Under the pieces are notes generated by a model, which was given only the letters and a program-made list of their open reading frames with translations, had not been told where the DNA came from and did no database searches. A stretch of DNA of 64,000 nt from Emergomyces orientalis (taxonomy: Eukaryota; Ascomycota; Eurotiomycetes; Onygenales; Ajellomycetaceae), in assembly GCA_002110485.1 (NCBI GenBank), contig MOWL01000001.1, positions 1,426,001 to 1,490,000 on the forward strand, written 5' to 3'. Of the stretch, positions 23,701-35,520 are shown in pieces; the first letter of the stretch is position 1, and every line of letters starts with the position of its first letter. The position numbers and the translations under genes are program-made.

Positions 23701-26700
23701 CACCAAGAAAGCGTCCACAGAAGGCTTGACTACAGTCCACTGTAGGTCACATTATATTGATTTTACACCTGATTGAAGTGGCGGCCGCAATCTTGACCAC
23801 CTCGTTCTATCAAAATCAAACCAAAAATCCCTACCTTTCGATCTACTTGCACGAAACCACCCAGTCGGGAGAAGGAGCCTGAATGTTCCTGGTCTCCTTG
23901 TTCAAATTATCATCCTTGAGGAGGGATATCTAGATCCTCCGACTGGCCAACCTTTGGTCTGGAGGTTTCCTTCTTTCTGAATCGCGAGCAGAGATAAATT
24001 AAGCGAGCTATTTCATGGGTGGCTCCATGAGCCCGCCCCGGCAAGGGGGAGGATTGTCCTTCTGGCTATCACCATCGATATCAAACCGTCAACCAGCAAC
24101 AACATCTACATGACTTCTTGGGGAACGCGGAACAATAACGCCAAACAAGACTTTCCATCCCTCCCTGTTGTTTCCCCTGAGGACGGTGACTTCGCCATAC
24201 TCTTCCCCAAAATGATGGAGCGCAAACCTGTGGCAAGGGCAGAGGAGCGAGGGGGAGTTCATTTATCGTCACGGAAAAGGGGCGGAGAGAGTGTGGGATG
24301 TAATGGATCGTATGGAAGAGAATCAAAATAAAAAAGTACACAACATATCCAGAGAAAAGGGGCTGCACCGGGTGGGAGGGGCTATGTTTTTATATCTCTC
24401 GTGCTCATTTCCCTTTTTGCTGACTTCCTGCTTGGTTGCCGAAACAGCTTTTTTTTGTTTTTGCTTCATGGGCCAGGACTCATTGAATGTCTCACAATTT
24501 GTTGGGCGGTGATGTGGGGCGATGTGAGCGATGGGACGGGCGTTGCATCTTGATGCCAAGAATCGCCAAAAGCTTACAGAAGAAGATCTGGGGAGGGAAG
24601 GGGATGGGCTTGATTGAGGATCTATGAATAAATACGGCGGTGTGTTCATCGTGTGATTGCTTCATGTACCAACCAACCTTGGGAAATATGTTATGTATGT
24701 ACGTATTTTATATGGACCATTCACATGAAACAATCCAACAAAACCTGTGGGGTTTTCCAGTTCGTTCATCTGCCCTCTCCAGGAGAAAGGAAAAAGGAAA
24801 ATATAGCAAACTTCAACTCTAGCCTAATTACGGTCCGTACTTATTAGTCAAACGCACCATCACAATGTGTCCTGAGGCCGTCCGTCTGTCCATTTGGCCA
24901 TTTGTTGTCCTGGACGGTTCGATCTCCCTCGTGTGTTTTGTCTATTGGGAGATTATGGAGTTGCTAGATGAAATGAATAACTCAGGGGAAGAAACCAACG
25001 GATTACTCTTTTACTCTTGACGTGTTCTTGTTGCCAACATATCAGGCATTGCCAACAGCAGATACTGAAAAATTATTAATAGCATCAGAGAGCGAGTTGT
25101 CCAAAGAACCACGCGAAGGCAGGGACAGCGCAGAAGAACAGAAAGAACTTAATTTTTAGTAAACCTTTTTTTTATTTTTTTTATTTTTACCCTCGGCGAG
25201 GCATTTTTTGCATAGAAAAAAGGTTTTGTGGTTAATTCGGGAGTTTACCTAGGCACTCTACCATGGTCTCGAAGAGAGCGAGAGCCATTCTTTTGACTGG
25301 GCCGGGTTAGCAAAAGAAGGAAATTTTTCGGAGCCCAAAAGGAACCAGCCAATGCAGCGCCAGAAGGAAATCGCTTCAGGAAGGTTAAACTAAAGAGTGG
25401 AGCGATTAAAAATAAGAATCGATTTTTTTTCAACGTTGCATAAACTGTGTGTCATTAAGTTTAAGAGAGCAAGAAATAACTATATTATGTTTGGTGTTTT
25501 ATGTTTTGTGATGCGTTTTGTTTCGTGCGCATTATTCGATGCAGAACATACCCCAAGATTTCTTCATACCAATTCTCTCCAGAATCATGGCGGACACCTC
25601 GCCTTGGCACCCTGGCCCCTGGGATGGAGTGGTAGCGCTAGGAGGAGAACTTTCTCAGGAGCAAAAGAAAAGGCGCCCCGGACATATTCCACCATTCCTT
25701 GCTGTCAGTGGCTCGCTACTCACTAGACTAGCCCTCGCGTGGTTAGGACTGGCTTCAGGCCGTGGGATAAAATTTGATCTGGGCCAGGCACAAAGGGTTT
25801 TTCCTTCACGCCAGGGGACGCCGAGCGGATTCACCAGTTGAATTCGGATCCACTGTCAGCAGTAGGGCCAATCAGCATGCCTGCTGGTCCCTATCGTAAC
25901 TTTGGCGAAGTTGCGCTTTTCAGCAAAGATCCCAGCGCCTGACAGGGGACACTAATAGGCTAAATAGAGCCAATTGTAGTCAGGTTGGCGGGGCAGCCCT
26001 GGACGGTAAGCATTTAGGGCCACTCATCTTCAGTCAGAAGTGGCAGACGAATGTGGTGGGATTTGTCTGGTCGAGAGCAGAGGAGAGAATGGAAACAAGT
26101 GACAGGGCACCCATCTCTTTAGAGGCCCCCACCCGAAGACTTCTCCCCACTCCATCAAGCCTGGGCTGGCGAGGCGCTCACGACCCAATTCCCCTCTCCC
26201 TTCTAAGTTCTGCGGCTACTGCAGGCACGCTGGCACAGTTGTCCAGCATCAGCCAGGACGAGGCAGCTGGTTGGCTGGAGGGCTGGCCGCTGCCCTGCCA
26301 AGAGGTTCCATGGTTCCAGGGATGTTTCGTGTGGCATCAAACTGGTGTCCATGGATGCGTGTTGAAAGTTCCCTTGGCCCTGGTTAGCTCAACTTTTGTT
26401 GTGGTGGATATGGTTGTGGGCCAAGGAGGATAGCGGCGGCGGCGGGGATAACTGGCATACCACAGTCTACAACAGAGTCCTCCATATCCCCCCCCCCCCA
26501 ATATAGTTCCCCCCATGCCAGATCCTCGCCCATCTCGCCCATTGCCCGTCGCCCGTCGCCCGTAAGCCCCTTTCATCCTCGCTGTCAGCAACGGGCAGAT
26601 CAGCAGCAAAAGTAAGCCAGCGATTTGGGTGTTTCGTTTCTTCTTTCTGCTTCTTCTTCTTCTCCTTCTTCTCCTTCTCTCCTGTTCTGCAACCTTTTTT

Positions 26701-27442
26701 CGACCACTTTCCTTCATTCTCCCTTATCGCCATATTCTAACCCTTTCTCTCCCCCTCCCTCCCATTCTCTTGGTATCTTCATGCTGTACATTTTGTGAAA
26801 TATCTACTTCACTCCCTCTATCTTCTCTTCTTCTCACATTCCTTCTTTATATTTGTTCTGGTCGTGCGTCCTGGTTGTCGCCCACTCTTTTCCGACCACT
26901 TTTTCAACCCACCCTTTTGCCAACTGCGCGCATCGTCGTGCATCAGCCCCAAACCAACAAAACTTGCAGAGCAACAACTCCCATTCATTCTTTGATTCAC
27001 CCCTCTTCCAACTCGGTACCGCTGTTGCTTTCAGCCCATTACATTACCCAACTGTCCTTCCTTTCAAAATAGCAGCTGGACTACGCTTTTCTCCCACTTC
27101 CAGCAAAACAAAAGTGCCTAGTGTGTACCTCATTGCAGAAAACGAATAGCGCAGGGGATCTTTTTTAGTTATTTTATTTCGAAACCGAAACGCGAAACTC
27201 GCTTGCGGCGCTGTTTGGGGCTCATATACCCCTTGATATTTTTTGTCGTTTCGATTTACATATTATCCTTCTTTTATCCGACAGTTGCGTGGGTGTGGAC
27301 ATCACTCGTGACATCTAAAAAAGGAAGAACCTCCATCGCATAGTGGTCGTCCTCTGACAACACATACGAATTTACATACAACTAATCCCCCAACGATTTA
27401 AATAGGCCCGATTTTCGTTTAGCAGCTCAGAGACGATTGACC
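20792..27442. other. 6.65 kb stretch without a recognisable protein gene
   Basis: No ORF above about 126 codons and none resembling a family on either strand. Composition varies: AT-rich at 20800-23500, more mixed at 23700-24300, then GC-richer and C/T-rich at 25500-27100. A CACGTG lies at 20974-20979, and a CTT/CCTTCT tract at about 26636-26690. The last 800 bases probably include promoter and leader of the gene at 27443. A non-coding transcript is possible but nothing in the sequence proves one. Confidence 0.5.
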
Positions 27443-28519
27443 ATGGCCACCTCCACAATGTCGAGTTCACTGACCAGAGCGTTTACAAAGCGCCACCAAA
27501 AGCAAGTGGTGGTTTCCGCCCCCATGCCCTATCGCGAAGGCCAACAGAAATTCGCTGCGGGAACCATCAAACGGAAAGAAATCTCATTGCCAGTGCAATT
27601 AGTATCAACCACAAACCTCCTCGCATACAATGCGCCCGATCTCCCCAAATCTAAATCAAACAACAATAAAACCCCGCAATCTCATCAATCGCCAGATCTA
27701 AAGAAATCCGCCGCATCACCCGCCAACTCGTCATCTTCTTCTTTCCGATCCGGTTCGGACTCAGATGTCACAAACCCATCTTCCGCCTCTTCTTCGTCTT
27801 CAATTCCCTCTCCCTCTCACGGCTCCGACACCCCGATCACATCCCCCGATCTATCAGCCGGAGAGGCTTCACCAATCGCCCCGGAGCCAAACCATCTCTC
27901 TGGCTATTTCGACTCGCCCAAGCGCTCCAAAACACAGCACTATGCCCGATCTTCAACGTCCTCCTCCATCTCTCAAACCCCCAAGCTGCCTCATCGATCA
28001 TTGTCGCATACGAAACGATCACATCAGGAATTAGCACGCCAGCGATCACTGTCTAAAGGTTCTGTGCAGTCACAGACACCACCACCACCACCACCACCAC
28101 CACAAACCACCAACCTCTCCCATTCCCAATCGAACTCCAACTCTTACTCCATCAGCCGCAGCCTCAGCACCCACAGCAGCCGTTCCTCCCGCCTCAGTCA
28201 AGAACGCCTTCGCCATGTCCCAGAATCCTCCGCTCTCACATCTCCACCCACCTCCATCTCCACACCACCGCACCCTTTCGGCAAGGAGCTGGAGCAGGTC
28301 AACGAGGTCGCAGAGGAATTCGCCAGTGTGCAGCACGCGGTGATTGTGGAGGAGGAGCAGATGCTGGTGCAGAGGGGACTGTATAAGTTTGCGGTCGAGG
28401 ATTATATTATGGAGATTGAAGGGTTGTATCGGTCTTTTTTCGATGATGTTGAGGGTTATAGCAGTAAGGGGGGTTACGGTGGTGGTACGGCACTAGTGAG
28501 TGGGAATGCGTGGATATAG
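27443..28519 (+). CDS. Conserved fungal protein of unknown function (358 aa)
   Basis: Single exon starting at ATG 27443 in a good context (GACCATGGC). The style matches an uncharacterised Pezizomycotina family: a conserved N-terminal block (SLTRAFTKRH, SAPMPYREGQQKFAAGTI, ISLPVQLVSTTNLLAYNAPD, residues 8-70), a long Ser/Pro/His-rich disordered middle with a poly-Pro run from CCA codons at 28078-28103, and a conserved C-terminal block (about 285-340) with EEEQMLVQRGLYKFAVEDY and a predicted helix ending YRSFFDDV. No catalytic motif, signal peptide or membrane segment is visible. The two conserved ends with a free middle suggest a scaffold or adaptor, which is inference only. Long upstream leader or promoter. 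Confidence 0.78.
   Translation: MATSTMSSSLTRAFTKRHQKQVVVSAPMPYREGQQKFAAGTIKRKEISLPVQLVSTTNLLAYNAPDLPKSKSNNNKTPQSHQSPDLKKSAASPANSSSSSFRSGSDSDVTNPSSASSSSSIPSPSHGSDTPITSPDLSAGEASPIAPEPNHLSGYFDSPKRSKTQHYARSSTSSSISQTPKLPHRSLSHTKRSHQELARQRSLSKGSVQSQTPPPPPPPPQTTNLSHSQSNSNSYSISRSLSTHSSRSSRLSQERLRHVPESSALTSPPTSISTPPHPFGKELEQVNEVAEEFASVQHAVIVEEEQMLVQRGLYKFAVEDYIMEIEGLYRSFFDDVEGYSSKGGYGGGTALVSGNAWI
28078..28103. repeat. Coding CCA repeat (poly-Pro)
   Basis: Uninterrupted CCA units within the disordered middle of the conserved unknown protein; encodes a proline run. Confidence 0.9.
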
Positions 28520-29678
28520 GAAAAAAGAGTAGAAGAGTTTATATGAGGAATACGCGCGTGTTTCTCTAATCTTTCAGCCCTTCTACTACTGGTTACGATT
28601 GATTGATGGTTTTGTTCCTTTTGTTATCGTGAACGGGTTTTACTTTTTTTGATGGATTTTCAAGCGTTTTTCCGCACAACCTATTCTTTCACCCGCCGCT
28701 CATCTGGTTACCCTTCGCTTTTTAACCAGCTTATTTTTATATATTTATCTTCTTTACTTACTTGATTGATGGATCAATTGATTCTGTGTGAAATTTATAT
28801 TATATCCCCCCCCTTCGTCAGTTCGCATATTTGTCGGAATTGTATTGTTATTTTTTTCTTATGCTATTTTTCTATCTCAAAATGCGCAGAGCACCAAACA
28901 CCCGCTCCCCCCTTCTTTAACCCTGGCGAGTATTAAGTACATTTTTACTTCTTCAAATCTCTTTATGGTATCTAACTTTCAACACTTACCGCAGAACATT
29001 TCAATTATAAAATGATTGATTCAGTCTGTATCAACCCTTTTTTTTTTTTTTTTGCCTAGTTGTTATGTACTTTTGTTTTTTCTTTCTCTCGTTTTGTTCA
29101 TCGGATTTGAATGGCTACGGATGGGTGGGATATTTTTTTTATTCAGTTGCTACTGGGCAGGGCCGTATCTAGTTATCAGTTTCAACAGGTATATGGGATG
29201 GGAAAATATATGTACTGTACATCGACTTACCTGCCAGTTTTTTCTTTCAAAAAACAAAATTGCAAACAAACTTGTTTTCGATCCGAATTCTGTCTCTATT
29301 TATTTTGCCAAAATCAAGTATCTGTATGGCTTATAATTCTTAACAAAAATTTCTTACTAATGTTTCAACTTCTTCGTGTGGCTCTGTTGCATTCAGATGG
29401 GGGTAAGCCTTTTTTTGTTTTCTTATCTCTGATTCTTCATTATCTTCGGAGTGATTTTCTGACGACAATTATGTACTTCGTACTCCGTGTATATGTATGT
29501 AGTTTAAAAGGAGGCTGGGTGGGTTTGTGTGTTTTGCTGGCTAAAGCCTCCCCTCCCTGGTTTATCGTCTTTTTTACGTCAACCAGAATGGGTTTGTCCA
29601 CTACCCCTCAAATCTGTGACAGGTCGCAATATGTGTAGAATGCTGTTACCTACATTTCCTTTAGCTTTTCTTGATTTT

Positions 29679-29713
29679 GGTCTGGTCTGGTCCGGTCTGG
29701 TCTCGTCTGGTCT
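29679..29713. repeat. GGTCT pentanucleotide tandem repeat (7 units)
   Basis: Seven consecutive five-base units, five exact GGTCT, one GGTCC and one CGTCT. No gene overlaps it. Confidence 0.9.
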
Positions 29714-30075
29714 AGTTTTGTGCTCTGGAGGTCGGGGATTTGGGGGGGGGGAGCTGGGATCTTGAAGTCCCTTAGTGACTGTACTTACGGAATATGACTG
29801 ACACTGCTGTGGTATTCTGCATCATTTCTGTGGGTATATTATAATTCTTCTTCATTTATTAAAATTTTTTTTCTTGTTCTGTGTCATACCCCTTTCCTGT
29901 GACTCAAGTTGGGCTGGTTTGATTCCCACACAAGTTCGTGTTCCAAGGTTCGCGAAATGTTAGAAACTTAAGAACATTTGTGAAAACCACTTATATTACC
30001 CGATGCGGTAAGGAGTGAGGTGATCGGGGGAGCTGGAGATAAGATCGGGGGGTGGGGGTGATTAGGGTTGAATAG

Positions 30076-30083
30076 TCACGTGA
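30076..30083. promoter_or_regulatory. Palindromic E-box TCACGTGA
   Basis: An eight-base palindrome of the type bound by bHLH factors (Pho4/Cbf1/NUC-1 class). It lies 955 bp upstream of RRN3. One site of this size is weak evidence of function. Confidence 0.3.
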
Positions 30084-31038
30084 TTGTAGCTGTATATGGA
30101 TTTTGCCCGACACTCTTACAAGAAAGATTGAATAAATGGGGAAAAAACCAAAAAAATCAAGAAATATTAGAGTAGTTTTAAGAAAAGATACCCCCCGCTT
30201 GAAAAGTGAATAATGACTCTGAAGATGGTGGGAAAGCGACATTGGTCACATCCCCCCCCCACCAAGCGCAATAGGCTGCTCACCCAACTAGCCTAGGCAG
30301 TTCTCCATCTCACCGCCTTTCGAATGTGGGAAACTGTCTATTTTTTTATTTTTTTTTCAGCGTCAAATCTCTCGCACGCGACTTCAACAAACCAACAAAA
30401 ATAAAACCCTTCTTCGTTCCATCCCCCCTCTGGTTAATTTCCTCCTATCTCTGCATTGTTTTCTGGAATTTAAAAGCGAAAAATACTAATCTCTTTATGT
30501 CCTATTTATCACGCTTTAACCTACGGACCTGGAGAGGGGATACGACGAAAATAATATGATTGCACATTGCTATTCTAGAAATACGGGCTCCTTCTCCTCT
30601 CAACCTCTCTAGGCATTGTGAATTGAAGTGGAAAATAAGAGAAAATCTATATATACAATTCTAAAATCATATTGAAGAGGAACACAACCTAGCAGTGATT
30701 GTGTTGACAAGGGAGAGGGGTTGTGTTTTGGCTGCAGTCGTTGATCGCTGCTCCGTTTATTCCCATTCACAGCCATCCTGGCCTTTCGATATACGGTGAA
30801 TTCATATTCAGACTCGATCACTGGTGGCGGGGGGAGTGTTGTGTCCAGCTGTGTGTTGTTAAGTAGACGCTTTCATCCCTACTTATCCTTCATTCCATCC
30901 GACCTGATCCGACCCTACTGTGACGAACTGCTCTCCGGACAAAATAAATCAATCAATTCATCAACCTACCTACCTAGGCATTTTACAACAGCAAAGAGGC
31001 AAAAGACCAACAATCAACGAAAGAACAGGTAAACTGAA

Positions 31039-33387
31039 ATGGTCTCCGCTGTGCCCGTCCTGCTCCCTCCGACCCCGATGTTATCGTCAACCAAAACTGC
31101 CGCAAACTCAAGAGCCATGACAACCCCCTCCTCGAAACTGAAACTGAAACCCTCAAAATCTATTCTCAAACCGCCTACTTCCACACCTACGGCAAGTAAC
31201 ATCGGGCAAAAACGCAAGAGAGTCGAGATGGATATGTCATCGACCACCACTTCAGACGCAGGGATTTCATCTGACGACGAGGACGACGAGTATGAGCAGA
31301 ACGTGAGCCCCATGACAAGCCCTTCGCCGGCGAAGAAACGGGCGCGTGTCAAGTTTGAGATGGATATACCGAATCACCAGCAGCAGTGTCAGAAAAAGGG
31401 GTTTAATAATAACGCCAATAGTGGTGATGCCGAGAAAAGCACGGCGATGGTGCGCGAGGAGGTCCGTCGGGCCATCCAGCGACATCTAATGGGCGATAGC
31501 GAGGCATATGACCGCGTCAAGGAGATATTTACGGCGGATCCTAAGGAGTTGGAGGAGGATGGCTCGCGTGTGCATGACGTGCCGTCTCCAACGTCGTTGA
31601 GGAATCATTTGCTGGGTCTGTTTTCCAACGTATCGGCGTTGGATGGAAGCTGTAGTGGGCTTGTGCATGCGGTGTTGGGCAGTGAGTGGCTGGGAAGAGA
31701 TGAGGGGTATGTTAAGTTGTTTGTGAGGTTTATGGGCACATTAGCGGCGGCTAGGGGGACGTATTTGAATTCTGTGTTGAGGGTTTTGGTTCATGGGTTG
31801 AGGCAGGGTGAGTTTGGCCGTCTTTTCTGTTCTTTTGTTGTTTCCTGAGAGGGAGTAATAACGACAACCTGACTGACTATTTGTGTAGTTGGCCCTCGCA
31901 TTGGAAAGCTTCCCGGTTACCCCGTTGTGTACCCGTCCGAAATATATGCCAGAGTTCACATGGCGATTAAATATATCATTCAGCTTATCCCGGCCGGGAG
32001 TGGCGCTTTGTCGCCTCTGATCACAGCCAGCTTCCCCCATGATACGGACACCGCGAAGGCGCATATCGTGTATACGCGGAATATCATCAAAATCATCGAC
32101 TACACCCCCGAATTGCGTTCGGATATCCTTGCTCTCGTGACGGAAAAACTCGTGAAGATTGACGTCCAATTTCAAGTGGATCTGGAGGATGCGGACGAGG
32201 ATATAGAGGACGACCATGCCCCCGCAATGTCCTCTCCAGAGGCCATAGCATTAGGCGATGAAGACGACGAGGAATCGGATACGGAGACCGTCGCCAGCGA
32301 TGACGATGATATCAATGACATCGAATCTCAACGCGCTAAAAAAAGAGCAGAAACCAAGCAAAAGATCGATTACATGATCGACATTCTATTCGAATACTAC
32401 TCCTTACCTTTCACCAATGGCACCGTCGACGAAAAGGAGACCGCCAACGACCTCCTCCTCTCACACTTCCAAACCATCATCCTCCCCACCTACCGCTCCC
32501 GCCACACCCAATTCCTCCTTTTCCACTACTCGCAATCCTCTCCAATCTTCATCGACCGCTTCGCCACCACCTGCGTACAGATCATCTTTTCCAAATCCCA
32601 ACCAACCATCCTCCGCCAATACGCCGCCGCTTATCTCGCCAGCTTTGTCGCCCGCGGTGCTCACGTTTCCAGCGAAGTGGTCCGCGACGTCTTCGACCTG
32701 CTCGGCACACATCTCCAAAATCTCCGGTCTGAATACGAACCCGCCTGCCGCGGACCGGACCTGAAACGCTACGGACCTTTCTACTCCACCGCCCAAGCCC
32801 TCCTCTACATCTTCTGCTTCCGCTGGCGCGACCTCACCACCGCCGCCCTGGAAGCCGACATCTCCACCACCCCGGCCTCCTCAGATTGGCTAGATAACCT
32901 AGACCTCGACGACGCCCGCTTCCCCCCACAGATCAAAGAAGTCCTCGTGCGCGCCATCTACTCAAAACTCAACCCCTTAAAAATCTGCTCGCCAGCCATC
33001 GTCTCCGAATTCGCCCGCCTGACCCACCACCTCGCCTTCATGTACGTATACCCCCTCATCGAAACGAACAAGAGACTCCGCATCTCTTCTTTCCGCAGTT
33101 TGACGGCGCTGGCGATGGAGTCCCGCTTCGGTCATGTGGAGCGCGAGATTAAGGCGGATGATGACCTGGGCCCACAGCTCGATGCGTATTTCCCGTTTGA
33201 TCCGTATCATTTGCCGAGGAGTCGGAGGTGGATTGTCGATGATTATTTGGAGTGGAAGGGGATTCCGGGCGTGGATGATCGGGAAGAGGAGGATGAGTTT
33301 GATGATGATGAGACGGATGGGAGTTTGACGGCGGATGAAGGGGTGGATAGTGAAGGGGAGGGGGAGACGGGGACGGATGAGGAATGA
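31039..33387 (+). CDS. RRN3: RNA polymerase I initiation factor Rrn3
   Basis: Exons 31039-31807 and 31889-33387 join in phase 1 into 755 residues. The first 140 residues are disordered with a basic nuclear signal (GQKRKRVEM, then PAKKRARVKF). Rrn3 homology begins near VREEVRRAIQRHLMGD and includes YVKLFVRFMGTLAAARGTYLN, FHPHDTDTAKAHIVYTRNII-like heat-repeat helices, a large acidic loop (residues about 325-365), then the conserved QFLLFHYSQSSPIFIDRFATTC and FRPL-type blocks with YLASFVARGAHVS. The C-terminus holds FPFDPYHLPRSRRWI, conserved in the family, followed by an acidic tail. Rrn3 bridges RNA polymerase I and core factor at rDNA promoters, and its phosphorylation couples rRNA synthesis to growth. 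Length is somewhat above yeast Rrn3 (627), due to the disordered N-terminus and acidic loop. One of four ribosome-production genes here. Confidence 0.93.
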
Positions 33388-34266
33388 TATAATAATTTCA
33401 TTGTAATTTTTTTTTTTTTTTTTTCAATCCAAAGTGGGTCTGAATATTGCATTCCCTTTGTGCTTTTATTTGTCTACTGCATGGTAAAAATTGCAAAGGA
33501 GGGATGCATTTGATCATTTATCGGAGAATTTGCTAGGGCTTTGGAGTTTTTTTCTTTTTCTTTTTGTTTACTATTTCGTGTGTCTCTGTTTACCACATCT
33601 CTTCGTCATTTTAATTTATGTTTAGCGTCCCTTTTTCCTCTTTAGTTTCTTTCGTTTTCATATGCCCTAATTTTCTGTCTTTGGCTTGCCTCGTGTTGGC
33701 TGGTTCCTTTCTTTCCCCCCTTTTCTTCTGGTTGAATTTAGATCCCCCTTTTCAGTCCGACTGGGCTAAGAAACTGGAAAAGTGTGTTTGGTGTTAAAAG
33801 AAGAGAAGACACAAAGAGTCTATGTTGTATGGGTTAAATTACGTTACTGTTTTTATTTGTTACGTGCATTTATGTACTTTACTTCGAGATGGCAGACGAG
33901 ATAGAGCAGTTAGTTGGCCTTTGGTACATGTCGAAAATGGAATGCAAAATATTTTAAAATAAAAGCTGATTTGATATATGACCGTTCGGAATCTAGGAAA
34001 TGTCCGTAAACGTGCATCCGTGAGTGCCTGACCATCCATATGCTGTTAACCTGTGCCTGTAACTCCATGATACAAGGTATGTAGACAAAAAAACCCTATA
34101 GGGCCCGGTGGTATACGTAAGATATAAAAATCCAGGCCGTCAAAGAAGGGGAAGGAAAGAAAACAAAGGCACCTATAAAATAACCAAAGAAAGCAGGTCT
34201 AGTACACAACCAACGAACAACTCCCCTGAGATCCTCTTATTTCTAGTCTTTGATCTACATCTACTT
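33388..34266. other. Convergent 3' region between RRN3 and erdH
   Basis: About 880 bases, T-rich after the RRN3 stop, with no recognisable gene. Likely contains both 3' UTRs. Confidence 0.55.
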
Positions 34267-35520
34267 CTATCCTCTCTCAAAAATCACGCTCATCTCATGG
34301 CACGCCTGCTTGTATAAAACATCAACAGACCCCTGATCCCTCAACGGATTCACGCTCTTATCCCACGCATGCCGTTGGCCCGCAACCATCATCGACCGTA
34401 CTTTCTTCCCCATTCCTCTCAGCCTCTGTGCAAACTCCTGCCCTTCCTCGAGCAACGTATCCCATTCGCACATGTATAGGAATATATCTGCTGGAAGCGC
34501 TTCGTGTAACATATCATCCGACGCGTGGAGTGGTGAAGCAAATGGCGAAGTCCGATCTCTCAGGTCGGGCACGTAGGACTCATCGAAGAGAGTGGTTAGG
34601 AAGTCTGGGAGGCGTTTATCGGGGTTCTTGGAGCGGTTGCTGCGTGCTTCGCGAGTTATTACGAAGTCGAGGATGGGATACCAGGCGAAGATGCTGAGGA
34701 ATTTGATTTTGGGAGGTGAGGTTGGGTTTTCTTGTTGTGTTTGTGGTAGTGGCTGTGGCTGGTTGAAGTTGCTGCTCAGGAGGAATTGGTTTGAATCTAC
34801 CAAGCCAATATCCTCGTCGCTATGATCACTGTCCGGAATTCTCTGCTGGTGTTCCGGTTGCTGCTGTCTTTGCTGCTGCTGATGTTGTTGAATGATGCGG
34901 TCATGTAGGCGAAGCGGGACAGTTACGGCCAGATTCCCACCAGCTGAAAACCCCGACAGACTCACGCGGGTCATATCCAGAGAGAAGGCATGTGCGTTGG
35001 CTTCGAGGTAGAGTAGCGCATCAACACCATCGTCTACGGCAGCTGGGAAAGGATGTTCGGGCGCTAGTCGGTAGTCTACGCTCACGAAGACGGCGTGGGT
35101 GGACTCCACGGCGATTCGCGCCCAGCGGCAATCATCAGTCGCGCAGCCAATTGTGAAACCACCGCCGTGGAAGTTTACAACCACTGGCCATCTTTTACCA
35201 TCCGGGGAGTTTGTTTGGTAGTTGAAAGGGGTGTAGAAGTGGAGGCTTACATTCCGCAGCCGAGAGGAGGAGGCGGCGGTGCTGGAAACGGAAGGGAAAG
35301 GTGACTGGGAAGAGGAAGCCAGGGTGGCCGTCGAGGAGGAAGGCTGAATAACCCGGGTGAAATGTGGTAACGGGGGTCTGGGGAATGGGTAACCATGTAG
35401 GACCATGCCTACTTTCATGAAGAATCGAAGTATTACAGCTCTGACGCGCAGTGCAAGGCGGTTATGTTGTTTGCGCCGCGGCGGTTGGACATTTTGATTG
35501 CTAGATTTTTGTAGAGCCAT
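34267..35520 (-). CDS. erdH: Alpha/beta hydrolase (HSL-type), candidate ergosteryl-aspartate hydrolase ErdH
   Basis: Single exon, 417 residues from the ATG at 35520; the frame is open further upstream, but only with a TTG. Hormone-sensitive-lipase-type signatures are complete: oxyanion-hole HGGG at 118-121 (NFHGGGFTIG), nucleophile elbow GFSAGG with Ser192, Asp354 (CEWDTLLEEG) and His384 (GQRHAWDK). A basic, partly hydrophobic N-terminus (AVILRFFMKVGMVLHG) may associate with membrane. An unusual Gln-rich, disordered insertion fills about residues 209-267 between the elbow and the rest of the core. It is the immediate upstream, divergent neighbour of erdS, with 2.74 kb between the starts. In known fungi an alpha/beta hydrolase, ErdH, removes aspartate from ergosteryl-aspartate made by ErdS; family and position support that identity. 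A general carboxylesterase is the alternative. Hydrolase call about 0.95, ErdH assignment about 0.6. Confidence 0.75.
   Translation of the reverse strand: MALQKSSNQNVQPPRRKQHNRLALRVRAVILRFFMKVGMVLHGYPFPRPPLPHFTRVIQPSSSTATLASSSQSPFPSVSSTAASSSRLRNVSLHFYTPFNYQTNSPDGKRWPVVVNFHGGGFTIGCATDDCRWARIAVESTHAVFVSVDYRLAPEHPFPAAVDDGVDALLYLEANAHAFSLDMTRVSLSGFSAGGNLAVTVPLRLHDRIIQQHQQQQRQQQPEHQQRIPDSDHSDEDIGLVDSNQFLLSSNFNQPQPLPQTQQENPTSPPKIKFLSIFAWYPILDFVITREARSNRSKNPDKRLPDFLTTLFDESYVPDLRDRTSPFASPLHASDDMLHEALPADIFLYMCEWDTLLEEGQEFAQRLRGMGKKVRSMMVAGQRHAWDKSVNPLRDQGSVDVLYKQACHEMSVIFERG

Larger units (their letters stand above)
28520..31038. other. Intergenic stretch between the conserved unknown gene and RRN3
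   Basis: 2.5 kb of T-rich and mixed sequence with no recognisable gene. Contains a GGTCT pentamer repeat (29679-29713) and a palindromic TCACGTGA (30076-30083). The final bases lead into the RRN3 start. Confidence 0.5.

Noticed and set aside
26053..26433. 126-codon plus-strand ORF in the 6.65 kb gap
   Set aside because: Trp/Pro/Gly-rich translation of GC-rich DNA without motifs; no supporting splice sites or conservation-like pattern.
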